A DNA stretch of 64,000 nt, taken from assembly GCA_000827495.1 (NCBI GenBank), contig KN817549.1:285005-349004 (forward strand), read 5' to 3'. Origin of the DNA: Hypholoma sublateritium FD-334 SS-4. Its lineage: Eukaryota > Basidiomycota > Agaricomycetes > Agaricales > Strophariaceae. The notes under the pieces were generated by a model. It was not told where the DNA came from, made no database searches, and worked only from the letters and a program-made list of their open reading frames with translations. The position numbers and the translations under genes are program-made. Of this stretch, positions 1 through 12,600 are shown piece by piece (within the stretch, counting starts at the first letter, position 1; each line of letters starts with the position of its first letter).

Positions 1-2
1 AG

Positions 3-185
3 CAGATCGGAGCAGAATGCCTTAGAGCGCTCGTAGAGGCGGAATGCTCATACAGTAGCGCAGCAGATGATGCGAACATGCACAGATGGGCCCTTGATCC
101 CGAAATGTTTGAGACGGATTATTTGCCTGAGGCTCTGAGCTCGTGTTCGACGGCAAGTTGTCCTAGGTTCATATATTTTTTCTGA
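3..185 (+). CDS. possible 3' end of a gene entering from the left edge
   Basis: One frame is open from the window edge to a TGA at about 183-185, giving some 60 residues with a plausible soluble composition (for example LRALVEAECSYSS, then MHRWALDPEMFETDYLPEAL). No start codon lies inside the window, so if real this is the C-terminal part of a longer protein. I do not recognise a family, and an open stretch of this length could occur by chance. Confidence 0.3.
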   Translation, partial: QIGAECLRALVEAECSYSSAADDANMHRWALDPEMFETDYLPEALSSCSTASCPRFIYFF

Positions 186-790
186 CATGAATTCACCTTA
201 GGTTCCAAAACTAGGTTTGCTCTGACGTATTTAAAAGTACCTATCACGGCCAAGATTCACCTCGCGCCCAGCGTTCATTCTCTGGAGTTGAGATCCATTT
301 TATCTTATCGATTGCATTTACATCTATCTGAGGCACAGAAGAACCCGTCAGAGTTGCCTCAGAGCCTTTGTACATACATACTCTTGCAACTTGCCCCAGC
401 CCTGGCGACGATCACCCGGTACTTCACAAATTGTTATACCATGACTCCATACTTATTGTATTGTAGAAATGATCCAGGTCGAATTTACTGCTTGACTCTG
501 ATAAACGCTTCAGCTCGACAATAAGTATCTATTTTCAGCCGCATGCCTTGCAGGTGTAACTCACCGCCAAATGCTGAATGAACAATAAAAGTAGTCAGAA
601 GGCATACACGCTCCGGACCGTGGAAGATTACATCGGACACATTCCCTCGCTCCTTTTGTTCTAAACTTCTGCTATCATGCCTACATATACCGCAGCCTCG
701 AGGTCACCTATGCTATCCCATTTCCCATCTCGGTTTATCTTTTTCGCCTTTCCCTTACAGACTATCGACACCCATTGATATCTGTTAGCT
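186..790. other. intergenic region
   Basis: I see no supported gene. Short open frames here lack splice-consistent extensions. The pyrimidine-rich stretch just before 791 (Pol II leader style) probably holds the promoter and 5' leader of the following gene. Confidence 0.5.
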
Positions 791-1985
791 ATGTACGCCA
801 CAAAGGTCTTCCCAGCACCGCCCCCAACCAACAACGACCTCACATCCCTGCAACGCACTCAACTTGTCCGCAAAGCAAGGAAGATTGAGCAGCTTCTAGG
901 TATCACGCCTCATCTCGTTGAAAGCACAACCACAGATGCGTTAGGTACTTTCCCACATATAAGCCAATCCAAATCTATCTCTAACGAATCAATCCATAGA
1001 CCCTATACATATCTCTTTGCCGTATCGGCGAGAAAGTTTCAGTGGACGTCGATCCTCAGTTGAATCTACAGTCTCCAGCTCGACAGAAGAATCGCTCAAA
1101 CGCTCAACATCCATAGCTTCGTCGAGTAGCCGCCGCAGACCCACGTTGCAACACTCCTCGTCCAGAACGTCGCTGCCTAATGCTTTCAAAAGCGACAAGG
1201 TTCCCGTCCTCCAGCTGGCTATGGACTCCTTGACGTTGAACCCTCCCTCTAATCGCTTATCGGTCGCTGACTCCCCATCAAGTTCTTGCGACTCCCCCAA
1301 CTCCCTATACTCAGACGCCTCTTCCAGCAGGAGTTCCTGCGACTCACCGCGCGAATCTCTCGTGTTGGTAGTTGACTTCGTCATCCCTACACCCAATAGC
1401 CTCCGAAAGCAAAAAATGGACCGCCTCCGGAAAAAGCTGGGAAACGATGTCCCGTATGATTTGGTCTTTCCCAAGGGCTGCACCGAGGATAAACCACGCG
1501 CTGCAACCCCCAGCATCATTCGTCCACTTCCGCAGACCGATAAGCCGTGCCCCCCTCTTCCGCCGCCGACCGCTGCGCGCGCGCGAAAGCACGCCGGCCC
1601 CCGGATTGCGCACGCCCGCGACTCAATTGTGGATTCAGCCTCGATTCACCGCGCGCGCAGACAGGCGTCCGCGCAGCTCCGGCCCGTGGTGCGGCGGCAC
1701 GAGTTGTCCGCGTCTGCGGATTTCCGCCGTGCGAGCAACAGGCTCTCGTTCATCATCGAGAACCCAGACGAAAATAAGGCGGGCATCCTCAGTGAATACG
1801 GCCTACAGGTTACACGCGTATCCTCGGACGACGGCGCAGATGTGATTTCCGAGTGGTTTGGCGCCAACATGAACCTTTGGTCTGGGAAGAAGGGGCACGA
1901 AAGTGCTGCTGAGCGTAAGAGACGGCCGTCTAGTTACCGCAAGCCTGCTCCGCCTGTACCCGTCGAATTGCTTAGCTCACAATGA
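791..1985 (+). CDS. serine-rich hypothetical protein
   Basis: Two exons, 791-944 and 1000-1985, join in phase across a 55-base GT..AG intron and encode 379 residues. The N-terminus has a basic amphipathic stretch (VRKARKIEQLLGITPHLVE, residues about 26-44). It is followed by a long Ser/Arg/Pro-rich, probably disordered region. A more ordered stretch of about 50 residues (LSEYGLQVTRVSSDDGADVI and the bases after it) sits near the C-terminus. No catalytic motif or membrane segment is visible. The KARKIEQLLG-type motif is familiar from uncharacterised basidiomycete proteins, but I cannot assign a function. The start at 791 is the first ATG in frame and leads directly into the conserved-looking motif. 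Confidence 0.75.
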
Positions 1986-2289
1986 TCTCACGACCCGTTA
2001 ACGAATACTCGATACCCACATATTGTCCTTTGATTCCTTTATGCAGCATTTATTCCACCGTTGACTCGGATCATGTCCCAGACGCCGTATCATTACTACC
2101 TTCTCGCAGAGCTATGTACCGCTGTATTTGTGCAAAATTGCGCTCGCCATTAAAATCTGCCAACACTTACTAACCGTAATGTGGGATGAGCAATATAATT
2201 CCCGAACGTGCTCAGTAGGGTAAAAGGCTTTGGGTGTTAGTGCATAGTCACTGTTGCCTTATGACTACACATATCTGCATGTGAAATAT

Positions 2290-2372
2290 GGCCGTGTGGC
2301 GAAATGGCATCGCGTCTGACTACGATTAACTGCGACATCAGGAGATTGCAGGTTCGACCCCTGTCTCGGTCA
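2290..2372 (+). tRNA. tRNA-Arg (anticodon ACG), with intron
   Basis: The sequence folds as a tRNA. Acceptor strands are GGCCGTG and CTCGGTC with discriminator A, the A box is TGGCGAAATGG, and the T arm carries the B box GGTTCGACCCC. The anticodon stem TCTGA/TCAGG encloses the loop CTACGAA once an 11-base intron (2326-2336, ttaactgcgac) is removed. The intron sits one base 3' of the anticodon, the canonical position. The anticodon ACG (2322-2324) would be read as ICG. A run of T residues directly downstream is the Pol III terminator. A near-identical gene lies on the other strand at 4614-4696. Confidence 0.93.
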
Positions 2373-2792
2373 TATTTTTTTCCATCGTGTACTAAGTAAA
2401 CGTTGTACGGCCCGCACTGCCGCAGACTGGTCAGTGGTCACTGTGCCGCGGCCCGCTACGTTTAGGGTTGGGTGGGAAACTTTCAAATGAGGCGGACTCT
2501 CCTCAAGTTTGGCCACAGCACGAACCTGGCACAAACGTTGCAGAAACGTGTTCCTCTATCTTTCCTACTATTTCATCTCGAAGTCCTACTTTCTTCGGTG
2601 GCCGGATCTCGTTATCATGATCAGATAGCGCAACTCGAGAGATTTCGTCTATTTTAAAAATTTAATAGGTAAAAATGATACACACCATTACATATGCATG
2701 CATGTTCAACGTTCAACTTCAAGGGGCCCTTTGTTCGCATCACCCCTCGGCCACTGGCGCAGTGCCACAATTGCTCTTTAATCTATACCGCC

Positions 2793-4347
2793 ATGTCGGA
2801 ACGTAAACCTGGGGATGCGCTCAAGTCAATTGCAAGCCTTTGGTACAGGCGCGTTCGCAGAGTGTTCATTGGCATCGCGTCTCTGTACGCTTTGGCTGTA
2901 ATTTTGGTGATGACACCGCTCATCCAGACACAGTTCGTCATCCAATCCTCAGCCTTCTTCCTAGCTAACTAAGCCACTTTCAGCGTGTTATATGCCCACT
3001 ACATTGACTTCCTATCGTTCACCAAGTTTAACCATCCTGAACACTATGGGCTGGCGCGTAAGTCTGACGACTTTACGCTTGGAACGAACACGTTGACCTC
3101 GCATGGATTTCTCAGCGGGAAAAACGGTGAACCTCAGATTGACGAGCGCGGACAATACCAGTATCGGCGCGTGGTTCGTCTTCTCGGACCCGTTCTACCA
3201 GCAATTACCCTATCCCCCTCCCGCAAACCGTGACTTTTCCTTCCCTCGCCAAGAGTTAATATCTACCGCGGTGAAGCAGGCGCCGACGATCCTATTTCTG
3301 CACGGGAATACAGGAACACGCGCCCACCACCTGCGCACAGTCCTGTACACAGCGTTTACCGCCCGCCTCAAAGCCAACGTATTTGTCATCGATTACCGCG
3401 GATTTGGGGACAGTGAGGGCCACCCCACCGTTCACGGCGTGTCCCAGGATGCCCGGGCGGGATGGGACTATCTGATCAGCCAGGGAACGAAGCCAGAAGA
3501 CATCCTTATTTTGGGCCACAGCTTAGGAACAGCAATTGCTGCGCTACTGTCGGCGGAGCTTAGCAGCGAAGGAATCCGTCCTCGCGGGACGGTGCTTATG
3601 TCGGTGCGTTATTATTCCGCGCTGTGCAACGTTTGCGACTGGTTCCCTATCTGACCCTCCTCAGCCGTTCTCCTCAGTGCGCACGTTGATCGATCAGTAT
3701 TATCTCTTCGGATGCCTTCCTCTCCTTAAGCCTCTCTCCCTCATCCCACTGGCGCCCCGTAAGCACCAAAGGATCCATTTGTAGTCTTCGACGTGGTTGA
3801 CTGACCTACTTTTAGGCATGATTAGCTGGTCCCTTGTACACCGTTTTGATACCCTTACACTTGTACCGGTTAGCTTCATGCTCTGTCCCCATGCGCACAG
3901 GGTTAACTTTATTCGAACAGGGTATCAAGTCATCCGTACTTATCGTTCATGCAGGTTAGTGTTCTCCGCTATCTATCTCTACACGACAGCTCAATCATTT
4001 TTGCGGTAGACGACGACAAGGATATCCCGGTATCCCATGCCTCCGCCATATTCGACGCCTTCCTCCAACCATATTTACCGTCGTCTCCCCGCTTCCCCGA
4101 GAACCCGTTCTCACACCAGGAATGGGATAATTATACCGCACAGGACACACTTCGCACGGTCATTCGGAAGGATGTCGTCGCTACAATCAACGTGGAGGGC
4201 TATGCGGTCTATGAGGAGATGCAACCCAGTGTGGTGGCGAAGGAAAGCCGGAAGGTTGCACTTCTGAGGACCGAACGCGGTGGCCACGATATCGGGCGAG
4301 TTGAAGGAGTGCATGACGCTATTGGACATATGTTTAATTTCTACTAA
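2793..4347 (+). CDS. ABHD12-like alpha/beta-hydrolase (monoacylglycerol/lysophospholipase type)
   Basis: Seven exons (2793-2932, 2984-3057, 3116-3603, 3665-3758, 3816-3868, 3921-3954, 4010-4347) join in phase to give 406 residues. A single N-terminal membrane anchor (about residues 25-41) precedes an alpha/beta-hydrolase domain. The nucleophile elbow is GHSLGT with Ser at about 207. The oxyanion-side motif is FLHGNTGTRAHH, the acid is in VLIVHADDDKDIP and the His in GGHDIGRVEG. The order and spacing match the ABHD12 family of ER-membrane serine hydrolases acting on monoacylglycerols or lysophosphatidylserine. Substrate is inferred from the family only. The gene lies between two convergent tRNA-Arg genes. 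Confidence 0.9.
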
Positions 4348-4613
4348 ACAGTTTTGAGTAGACTTAGTTTTATAGTGTATGTAGTTAATAGTACTGTTGT
4401 AATCTCTCTAACTGTTTTAATAGTAATAATATCCATCTTCTACGTCTTCGAGAATAACGCAATGGAGTTGTTAGTTTTTGACGTCCTGACTCTGAGATTC
4501 TAACATTCAATGTATCTGTCGAGACTCGACAGTCAAAATGAATTATAATTTATGACATGTCACTGACAGTGAAGTCAAAAAATTGTATGCTACGGCTCAT
4601 TCAGCCAAAAAAC

Positions 4614-4696
4614 TGACCGAGACAGGGGTCGAACCTGCAATCTCCTGATGTCGCATTGAATCGTAGTCAGACGCGATGCCATTTCGCCACACGGCC
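4614..4696 (-). tRNA. tRNA-Arg (anticodon ACG), with intron, second copy
   Basis: Read on the minus strand this is the same tRNA as at 2290-2372. The mature 72 bases are identical, and the 11-base intron differs at two positions (ttcaatgcgac instead of ttaactgcgac). A, B and anticodon elements are intact and a GTTTTTT run follows as Pol III terminator. The two copies face each other around the ABHD12-like gene. Confidence 0.93.
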
Positions 4697-5192
4697 ATAC
4701 AATTTTCAATGAAATGCGGCGTTCCATCCTGCAGATAGTACCAGCAGCGGCTGGTCGACCTTCTTTGGGTCGTTCGATGTCATTTGGACTTGGGGAATAA
4801 AGCTAAGTCATGGCTAATCCCTAAACCTCGTCTATTTGTCTTCGCTGAAAGGTTCTTCTTCACTTGCATGAGCACTAGAATATTCAACACTTTTTGCAGC
4901 TCAAAATTTAAGCTCGACAATATGTACTTATCCCAACAATATCCTCTAGCTTGGGGGCTGTGCTTCGGCAAGTCTATTCTGGCTTCCCGGCGTTGTCCGG
5001 TTGTAGGCCTTAAGCCATGTCCGTGAGGGCCGTGAGTCGTGACTGAGTACGCCTGTCGAACTCTGTCTGCGACCACGATAAGGCTGGTTCCTTTACTCTC
5101 CGAATCTTCAGGCAGCGCCTTCAAGCTCTACGAAATCATTCTCTGTTGACAGAGACGGTTATCGACGTTATTACAGCAGCTCTCATTCCAAA

Positions 5193-6102
5193 TTGCACAT
5201 TATGAACAGCGCTTGCACCGTAGACACATCCGCCGGCGGGCCCGACGGGCGTTCACGGTTTAGAAAGGTAGTCGACGCGCTGTCTACACACTGGCCGTAC
5301 ATTGGTGAGTATATTTCCCGAATGCGAATTGTGAATTGTAATCTGAGGGACCCAGGCTTTGCTATCTTCTTGGCAACACTCACCATCCTGTTAGGGATCG
5401 TGACACTCTCTTACGTCCATCCTAAGAAAGAAGGTACACTTTCCATGTCAAATTTCTGCCACTTTCATTTTCTAATCTATTTTCAGGGCTAATTTTTGGG
5501 ATATTATGTCTTTCAATCTTGTTGTCTTTAGGGCACTTTGCTTCGCTGTGCTATATGTATGTGTACACCCATCCTGTTAAGCGCCCTCTGACGTATGTAC
5601 CACAGTATTCAACGCGCCAAGCACGAGAGTAGTGACCCTGCGTTGATTGACGCCGTAATCGCCAGCGGAGTAGTCCTGCTATTTGCAAGTGAGTCTTCGT
5701 ATTTGTCCACCCTTATTTTTTGTCCAGCATTGAACGTCTACACTAGTCTCCGGGACAGTTCTGACCGTCGAGCTTCCAAGACGGTGCTTCTCGGGCCCGA
5801 ATGAGGACCTGAAGGACCTCGGACGTGGCTGCTGCTCCGCGATCACCACAATGGCCGTCTCTTCTTGGCTGGCTATGCTTACAAGTGCGCGCTCAACTGA
5901 ATGTCCTTTATCTCCCTGCTCATATAATTTCTCAGTGATTGTTGCAACCGTAATTACCTTCGTGGCTGCTCGACGAGCCATTGAATTTGCAAAACTCCCG
6001 CCTCCCGTGTTCCCAAGTGGCGCCGAAGCGCCCGTGATGCGATGGCTGGATAGAAACGATCCCTTCCGAAGTGTATCAGAGCGCCGCCAGCAATATGCCT
6101 AG
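5193..6102 (+). CDS. four-pass membrane protein, MARVEL-like topology
   Basis: Six exons (5193-5304, 5356-5433, 5487-5556, 5606-5688, 5759-5884, 5936-6102) keep one frame through five GT..AG introns and encode 211 residues. Four hydrophobic segments are visible: FAIFLATLTILLGIVTL, LIFGILCLSILLSL, IDAVIASGVVLLFAILTVEL, and MAVSSWLAMLTMIVATVITF. They are followed by a basic cytosolic tail ending RRQQYA. The layout of four helices with a short polar loop after the third resembles MARVEL-type membrane proteins of fungi, but no diagnostic motif proves this. An in-frame start nine bases downstream (5202) is an alternative. Confidence 0.72.
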
Positions 6103-6397
6103 CCATCGAGTATAATTGTTCGTGTAATGAATTATACGAATCGAGATTATATGACGACCTTCCGTCCGTAACTCCCATAAGAGTTTCTCCGAGAACGCTG
6201 ACGCCCATTGTATTCAATTTTGGACCATTTCAAAGGCTTTTTGCAATTTTGAGGATTACATATCCTTGTTGACAATGGTGGTTGATATGTTTCGAGCGCC
6301 TGTCGGCAAGATTCATCAATAAATAGTACTACTTCAAAATCCATATGTACTCGCCGATGTCCATGAAGGGTAGTTACAATGAATGAGTCACAGCCAA

Positions 6398-7136
6398 TTA
6401 GATACTGTAGAACATAACATATGCGAAGCCCATGAGCCCTAAAATCGATGTCGAGGTCAAGGAAACCATAATATGGGACGCAGCATTTGTGGTAGTAGTA
6501 GGCACAGCCTGCGTCCCAGTGATTGTGAAGATCGGACTTGTTGTTGCTACAAAACTTGTCACGAGCGTTGTAGCAATCCCCTCCGCAGATACTGCAATTG
6601 CTTGGACGCAGTCGACCTCCCCACCATTTCCAGTTCCCGTGCATTTGACTTCTGTCCCGCCAGAGACCGCCATGCCGGCAACTGTCGTCACTTGCGCAGC
6701 GGATGCGCTGTATACCGAGGCACCTTCCGCAAGTGTCACTACATTCCGTCATTGAGCGGCTGCTTTTGCTTGGACAGGACAAAAACCGACGGCTTACAAA
6801 CTATTGTCGTTGGCCTGCTGAGAAGGGTCGATGTGTGGCCCCCAGCGGCTACCGCCACGAAGCTTTCCACCTCGGTTGCCACATACAGCGTTGCGCCGTT
6901 CGCTTGAACGCCAATGGCGGAGGCACCTACAACCGAGGCAGACACAATCTGTGTAACCCCTGAAATTGCGTTCGGGACAGGCCTATGGATCACAACATCT
7001 GCTTCGACGCGTACTGGAGCAAAAAAAAAGAACGAAGGTAAATAAGAAGCGTCGACAAGATATCACAAGGAATGTGGATACCTAGAGATGCACACAGTCC
7101 GGCAACAGCGAGCAAGGAATTTGTGATCTTGACCAT
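6398..7136 (-). CDS. small secreted/surface Thr/Ala/Val-rich protein, paralogue A
   Basis: Three exons on the minus strand (7136-7082, 7013-6798, 6738-6398) join with two phase-1 introns to give 203 residues. A signal peptide (MVKITNSLLAVAGLCASL) starts the protein. The body is rich in Thr, Val, Ala and Ser. It contains two cysteines in a C-x10-C arrangement (CTGTGNGGEVDC) and ends in a Thr-rich stretch plus a hydrophobic tail, which suggests a GPI-anchored or membrane-held cell-surface protein. The neighbouring gene at 7709-8454, transcribed the opposite way, has the same exon phases, a matching EGAS/QGAS motif after intron 2 and the same C-x10-C spacing, so the two are divergent paralogues. 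Function is unknown. Confidence 0.75.
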
Positions 7137-7708
7137 GTTCGAAACTGGAAGTCGCTCACGAGGATTGCACGAAATGAGCGCTCTTATTTAAAAGGCTCTG
7201 GGCAGTGCTAGACTCTAGTGAGGAGTCATTCTCTTCGGATATTTGGCTAGCGGATGCACCTGGGCACGCGTTTTCCATCAAAATACCTTGTGCCAGTCCT
7301 CTTGTTGCAGACTTGGCATATTCTTGGCATGATCAATACATACCGGCAAGCTCGGAGGACGAAACAGGCGCCCAAGCGTCGCGGACTGCGAATCAACTGG
7401 CAGCTACTCGCTTACCTAAGAGACTAGAGCCAATTGGGAGCCAACATGCTTATTTATCAATGTTTCGTCTGGTATTTGACAGAAAGCTATGGTGGCTTCA
7501 AGGTGGTCTTGTTGAAGTCTTGACCTGTTCTCAACCTGTTCTGGCCTTGCCTGTATGACTACCAGTAACGCCAAGAGAGCGCTTTGCGGCACTGCATACA
7601 TATACGATGGTAAGTACTTGGATGGTACTTGGACCAAACTTGGACGCCCTCAGGCTCGCGAATTCGTACTTGAGTCGTACCACATCCCGAGGCTAGCTAG
7701 AAGCGAGC

Positions 7709-8454
7709 ATGTTATCCACCTTACGCCGTCTCACGATTCTCGCTTTGGCTCTTGTGTCATTAGTGGTCAACCCCAAGCCCGGTATGTGCCCTCAATGCAA
7801 CCCAGACTCGAACCATATCTCACCTAATCATAACAGTCAATGGCGCCGCTGTGACTCTCTTTTATGTCAGTGCACCGACACCAACAACCTCGATACACGC
7901 AGGACCGACAGCTTCTGTGGAAGAGAGCGTAACGAGAATTGCCTCCGCAATCGGACCAGGGGATAGCGGCATGACCAGATATGAAGTTCAGATTATCCAA
8001 AGTAAACTGGCCCTCCATTTCCAAGACACAACCATCACGTACATAAGTGAACCGGCGACGCAAACATGTGAGTGTTTTGTTGATTTAAAGGACGCGGTTG
8101 CCTGACTAGCTTTGCCTGATAGTGACGATGGAACAGGGCGCATCCCAAATTTATGTTAGCGTTCCTCCCAGCGTTAAATCGTTGGAAAATGGTCGAATTG
8201 CATACGTTGGGTATAAATCAAACTGCACCATCGACATCGACGAGAATACTGGTGCATGCAGAGAAGAAGACGAAACGCCACAAATCTCAACAGACACGAG
8301 CAATTTCATTACGCAAACGTCAACAACGACTTACAGTGGAGTATTAGTCCCCTTGGCCACACTAACAACGAGTCGCGCAGGGAAAATTGAATCAGGACTT
8401 ACGCTGACAATTTCCATTATCGCTACATTGACCCTGATGTCGATTGTGGTTTAA
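7709..8454 (+). CDS. small secreted/surface protein, paralogue B
   Basis: Three exons (7709-7781, 7837-8067, 8123-8454) with two phase-1 introns encode 211 residues. A hydrophobic signal peptide is followed by a Thr/Ser-rich ectodomain, a C-x10-C pair (CTIDIDENTGAC), a Thr-rich stalk and a C-terminal hydrophobic tail (LTLTISIIATLTLMSIVV). This is the signature of a GPI- or tail-anchored surface protein. Intron 2 falls immediately before LTMEQGAS, exactly where paralogue A has LTLAEGAS. The shared 5' region of about 570 bases between the two starts is a likely bidirectional promoter. No family is recognised. Confidence 0.75.
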
Positions 8455-9627
8455 GTCGCAAAGTGAAACTACCGGCCTGAAATTTGAAAACATGCTTTTC
8501 GGTACTCGAAGCCTCTTTACTTTCCATCTAAATCGGCTTTGCCATTATGTTTCCCCCTACACGGCCTCATCTAGAGTACTTATAAGTATGTAGTCTCGCA
8601 GAACTACTCCCTCAGGTGAAGAGTGAAGAGGAAATGAAATCCTGCAACTTGACGGAATGTTTTTTATTTCCGCTATCGCATCAAATAGTAGCGATTCCGT
8701 GCGTTTGGGTTAATTGTTGGATATTTTATCTAACGGTAAGAATAAGTGCAGTGCTCCTGGCTTCTGCTCAGCTTCTGCTAAATTCCAACTTATAAAAATG
8801 TTTTGTGATGAAGGGCTCTATTCCGGCCGAGAATTGCTCTGAACTGCGCACTTCAATTTTATATAACAGCTGCCCCGTTATCAAAAGTCGAGAGAACCTT
8901 CAAGCCACTGGCAAGATCTCATCTTTCAGGTATCATCGAGTGTTGAACCGTACTTGGGCAAAATTTAGGTAAAGCAAAATAAAATAAAAAGATTATGCTC
9001 GGATGAATTTGACTCTCGAAGGGCGCGTAATAAAATGGTACGCAAGTGCATACTCAACTATTCAGATTATAAAGTTTGCTCAAGCATCCCGACCTTCATC
9101 ATGTTAGTCATATCTGATAAAGGTAATCCATGCTTCATAGATTGTTTATACTTTTGGTTTTTTTTTGGCATATCACGAACCTGTGCTAAAACCACTTGAA
9201 AACCGCACGACTATTTAACTCTACTTATGCGTAGCATCAAGTCATCACTTTTATTAGAGGTTACACGCAGTCCAAGAGCTACTTTCTTTCGACTCTACTG
9301 GACTTTCTCATTAGAATTTTGATCCTGAACCCTTTCGATATCTGAATCCTGATGAAGGACTTACATCTATTTTTGTAAGATCAGTACCCAAGAGAAACAC
9401 CTGTGAAGTAATTTTGATTTTTGGACACCCTATTTAATTGGATTCATAAGAGAAGAGATCGAGTTCGTGTAGTTCATATTTCTCCTGATCAAAGCGAGGG
9501 TTTGGCGCAAGAACCAAGTGAGGCACACTACGACGGGCTTGTGACCGGCGTGATCAACTCCAGTCTCCGTCGGCCCTAATGTATTCCTTCTTCTGACGGT
9601 GACCAAACGACGACCTCGACATCGTCC
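8455..9627. other. AT-rich intergenic region
   Basis: About 1.2 kb rich in A and T without a supported gene, repeat or RNA. The pyrimidine-rich bases before 9628 probably belong to the leader of the next gene. Confidence 0.5.
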
Positions 9628-12600
9628 ATGGCATCCTCCTCCTCATCGGGCTCATCATGTCCCCCATCGTCATCAGCAGTGACAATCCCCGTGCCGGGAA
9701 AGTCGATTTTGAAGAAGCCGCCTCCAGCGCAGCAATCCCTATTCTCGCGTATTACACGATTTCTGCCAACTCAAAACCAGCCACAGCCTAGCACTGCCGC
9801 AGATGACGCCAAACCACTTAAACGGGCCCACTTTATTCTGCCAAGCATCGCCATAGTCTATCCTATCTCGTCTATCAATCCACCATCAACACCGACGCTG
9901 AAGGAGGAGAAGCGGGCCATAGAGGACAAGGAGGCGGAGCGGCGTAAAAAGGTGCTGCGGGGTAACACCCACAGTCCTGGTGGAGTCGACATGGATGTAT
10001 GGTGGTCGATGGACAAGGTGGAATCATTCTACCGCGAGTGCTGTGTTGGTTGCGAGGAGGAACCGGACCCAGCCATAACCGTTGCGCTCAAGGTATGTGG
10101 CCCGCGCCGCAACATATGTTCTTATTTCAGCCGTTTTCATAGCATGCATCTCCAACAAGCCCGCGCACGGTCGACTTTTCCGGTGTACAGCTGACATTCA
10201 CGTCAGCGTCGATCCTTTCCGACGTGTTCTCTATCGAATGGGGGCTTCGGAAGCTCGTATTTCGCGAGTGTGACCTCGATGACCACGTATGTTCTCTAAT
10301 CAATTAATCTACTAATCTCACTGTCATTCCAGATATTAAAGCCTATGCTACATGCCCTCCTCATTCCAGGAACCTTGTCGTTCCTATCCGTCGCGTCGAA
10401 TAGACGACTGAAAACTGCAGCGTTTCGGCTTATTGGTGCATATGCTAAGAAGGCGAAGAGTTTGCAGTTTCTTGACCTTTCGCAGAACGTCTTGGACAAG
10501 AAATCTGTGGAGTACATTGTGGCAGCGTTGGAAACGGCCCCTGAACCGGGTCTAGTATCACTCCGTCTCGATGACTGTGGGTTGCGACCTGCTGCTCTGG
10601 AAGCTCTATGTTAGTAGATTCTGTTATTGTGTAGAGCACGCTAATTCTTGCCACAGGTCGAGCCATCCGTACATCGTCTCTCAAAAACATCTCTTTGCGG
10701 CACAATCGGATATCAGCCAGCGGAGGAGTTGCACTGGCGCTAATGATCAGAGACTATCCGGACGTTGTTCCTGGCCCGTTATCGCCAGGTTCTTCAAGCA
10801 TCTTCGATACACCCAATTCTTCGGTACCATCCTCCCCAACTAGCTCCGTTACGAATTTGCCACTATCGCCGCAACAGAACCTAGGCCCCTTGCCGCCTCC
10901 CCCACGGCACCCGACAATGAACATGCAGACTACTTATACCCCATATGTCCCAAAGGCACGGCGCGGGAGAGTTGCACCTCCAACTGTCAACCCGCTATCA
11001 CCGTCGGGGCAGCATATCCCTCTCATCACTTCGTCGTCACAAGGTGGTGTTACGACGCGGCACACGCCCACAGCTGCTAATGGGCTTCCTCATGATGCTG
11101 GCCCGAGTGCAGCATTATTAGACAAAGTCAGGGCATTGGATAATTTGCCGCGATTAGGCGCTTTGCGGACTTTGGATCTGAAAGGGAACGATTTACGCGT
11201 GAGTCCGGTCCATCGATCTTTTATTCTCTCTGACATTGCTTCTCAGAATGGCATCACGTATCTCGCCCAGGTTCTGAAACGGAATCGGACGCTGAAGGTT
11301 CTTAACCTCAGCGAAAATAAGCTAGATGTCCAGTGTCTCGTGATCATCGCTGAAGCCTTAGTATGTCATGAGTAATGTTCCAAGGACAGTTTCCACTAAC
11401 CTTCACCCAGAAATATAATTCCAGCCTTGAAACCCTCGACTTGAACAAGAATCCCTGCTCAGGACCGGGTTTGGAAGGGGTGAGTGTCTATTTAAAACGT
11501 CGACATGCTTTCCATTAAATCATATAAGATTCAATCACTTCGAACGGCTTTTACCCTGAATACCGCCCTGAAGCGGCTATTCTTATCCTCGACATCAATG
11601 ACGTCCGCCGGAGCCATCGCTCTCGCCGAGTTCTTGCCCGAATCTACCTCGTTGCTCCATCTAGATCTGACGATGAACGACCTAGACATCGCTGGGGTCA
11701 TGGCGTTGAGTGGTGGTCTCAAGGCCAACCACACGATGCGATGCCTAGACGTGAACATTCCTCCCGCGGATGAAGAATTCGCAAGGTCAGTTCCGTCGTT
11801 TTCCTGTAAATATCCATTTGAATGGGCCTTTTTTTAATGTAGAATGTGCAGGGAGATTCTGAACAGTTGTGTGAGGAATACGGAGGAGGCGGAGCGCGCG
11901 TCGAAGGAGGGATCGTCGGCTTCGAGTGGACGCGGTCTGGGCAAGGGTGTGTGGGGCATGATTGAGGAAAGCGAACTTGCGAAGTCAATTAGGCTCGGCG
12001 AAGAGAAGAAAGTAAGTGTCCCTTTCTGCTTGACGTTACATGTGTAATGACTTGGCTAGAACGAGACCGATATCGTCGTCCGCGCCCAGGGATATGTCGC
12101 GCAACTGAACAGCATAGTAGCATTGGAACCAAGGACACCTCCCACTACTACTAAAGCCGTGCCGGAAGGACTTCCCCAGCTTGTTTCGAAGGCCAAGGCC
12201 GTTGCATCCGAACTAGCCACCGTCATACAAGAAACGGACAACCCTGTTCGACTGGAAGAACTGCTCGGTATAAACGATCAGTTACTGTCCCTTCTAAAGA
12301 AGGTCCCAGCGAGCGGTAAGCCGAACCTGCGGCTGCACGGCTTGGGACTGTCCCTCAACGACAGCCAGAGCTCGTCCGATGACGGCGATGGCAGACTGGA
12401 CGGGCTACCCAACATCAATGGACGGGCGAATGGCTTCGAAGGGGGTTCGTCGGAGAGCAGCAGCATGACGAGTTATGAGGGCGACCACGATGCCCTTTCT
12501 ACACCCACAACGCCTAAGATTGACAAAGGCAAGGGTAAGGCGGTGCCTGAACCAGAAGAGCCAGAGATGGTCCTCAGCCCGAAGTTCCGGATGACTTCTG

